From Cherax quadricarinatus (lineage: Eukaryota > Arthropoda > Malacostraca > Decapoda > Parastacidae): a stretch of 64,000 nt of DNA. The notes under the pieces were generated by a model. It did no database searches and was not told the origin of the DNA. It worked only from the letters and a program-made list of their open reading frames with translations. The translations under genes were made by a program, and so were the position numbers. Location of the stretch: positions 181,647 to 245,646 of the forward strand of contig NW_027195261.1 of NCBI RefSeq assembly GCF_038502225.1, given 5' to 3'. Numbering within the stretch: position 1 is the first letter of the stretch; every line of letters begins with the position of its first letter. Of this stretch, positions 63,481 through 64,000 are shown in pieces.

Positions 63481-64000
63481 CTGTTGTAGCATGTTTGTGT
63501 TTTTAAGCAGTTCAGTAACCTGTTTTCTTCTTCTGCACCATCTCCTATGCTCTCTCTATATCTGATCTTTCTCTGGGTTTCCTCAATGGTACATGTTTCA
63601 TACATACTTTGTATGCTTCTGTATTCAGCTTCTCTAGGCACTGGTGGGGATTTAGGTCTCTCATGTCTGCTTCCCAGGGTATGTCTGATTCCCAGGATAT
63701 GTCTGATTCCCAGGGTATGTCTGATTCCCAGGATATGTCTGATTCCCAGGGTGTGTCTGATAGCTCTTGGTTTATTTTTTCCCAGTTAATTCTATGGTTG
63801 TTAAAATTAAACTTACTGAACATCCCGTCTCTAACTTTAGCGATGCAGTTTCCTACCCCTGAGTTAATACTACTTTGAACCTCTATGATGTTATGATCAG
63901 AGTAAATAGTTTTAGAAACTGTTATGTCTCTGATCAGTTCCTCGTTGTTTGTGAATATCAAATCCAGGGTATTTTCTCTTCTAATGGGATCAATTACCTG
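63481..64000 (-). pseudogene. NL-D2 ORF2, endonuclease C-terminal part
   Basis: From the window end: TNNEELIRDITV, YSDHNIIEVQSSIN, KFNFNNHRINWEKIN, then a five-fold WESDI[PS] repeat, DLNPHQCLEKLNTEAYKVC and RKPRERSDIERA. The frame changes near 63540. The rest of the endonuclease lies outside. Confidence 0.85.
63660..63760 (-). repeat. 18-bp coding repeat in NL-D2
   Basis: GATTCCCAGG[AG]TATGTCT repeated about five times, coding on the minus strand for WESDIP/WESDIS. NL-D1 has a single unit at the same place (PWESDM, 40900-40915). Expansion in multiples of 18 bp keeps the frame. Confidence 0.93.

Larger units (their letters stand above)
56749..64000 (-). mobile_element. NL-D2: NL-D copy in reverse, continuing past the window
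   Basis: 3' end at 56749 (ACCTTTGATACCTTTGATATACC, complement of the NL-D tail). RT C-terminus 56795-57492, MITE-b, RT 57696-58490, linker 58495-58954, NL-E2 inserted at 58955-63480, then endonuclease from 63481 to the window end. More diverged from NL-D1 than the two NL-C copies are from each other. Confidence 0.85.

Noticed and set aside
1..64000. Host protein-coding gene or exon
   Set aside because: Every long frame with recognisable wording belongs to a transposon family, and the remaining gaps are short, AT-rich and without exon-like conserved blocks I can identify.

Overview
The window is eukaryotic genomic DNA made almost entirely of transposable elements (TEs) and their wreckage. I see no host protein gene, no rRNA or tRNA gene and no prokaryotic feature. 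The mixture (pogo/Tigger and piggyBac DNA transposons, several CR1/L2-like and jockey-like non-LTR retrotransposons, an RTE-like family, tRNA-derived and LINE-tailed SINEs, a Penelope-like fragment) fits a large, repeat-rich invertebrate genome. I think a decapod crustacean is the best guess, because the SINE at 19084-19547 resembles a sequence I associate with decapods, but this is inference. Local family labels used here: Tig (Tigger), PB (piggyBac), NL-A to NL-J (non-LTR families).

Region 1-10.2 kb is DNA-transposon territory: five-part layers of Tigger copies (Tig-1 with Tig-2 nested inside it, near-complete Tig-3, internally deleted Tig-4), a 204-bp Tigger-type MITE, and a nearly intact piggyBac element that sits in Tig-4 with exact TTAA duplications. 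Region 10.2-23.5 kb holds two long copies of NL-A (SGNH-esterase ORF1, endonuclease, reverse transcriptase) and a relative, NL-F. These are interrupted by an RTE-like NL-B copy, a TTAA-flanked piggyBac-type MITE that carries a SINE, another SINE with a perfect 9-bp target duplication, and Tig-5. Tig-5 encodes an uninterrupted DNA-binding-domain-only protein.

Region 23.5-51 kb is a nest. NL-E1 (minus) contains NL-B2, whose 577-codon reverse-transcriptase frame is open. Then comes NL-C1 (plus), a very young element with PHD/CCCH-zinc-finger ORF1 and EN-RT ORF2. After it NL-G is split by NL-D1, which is split by NL-B3, which is split by NL-C2, a second NL-C copy nearly identical to NL-C1. The NL-D1 5' UTR separately holds a 1.76-kb fold-back DNA element that itself contains a SINE. 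Region 51-64 kb has a decayed RNase H-bearing element split by a 602-bp Penelope-like insertion with two inverted hammerhead-like motifs, then NL-A3 split by NL-E3, then NL-D2 split by a MITE and by NL-E2, a nearly complete jockey-like element.

The genes act only as parts of mobile elements: transposases cut and paste the TIR elements, and EN-RT proteins copy LINE RNAs (and SINE RNAs with matching tails) into new sites. Most are broken. The most intact frames are NL-C1 ORF1, NL-C1 and NL-C2 ORF2 (one frameshift each), the piggyBac transposase (one in-frame TGA), NL-B2 RT and the NL-E2 RT. Points that look new or worth study are: tandem 5'-UTR repeat arrays in four LINE families; a TAATG stop-start junction in NL-C; matched subterminal motif turnover in Tigger; and a splice-donor-like motif kept after the stop codon in all five Tigger copies.
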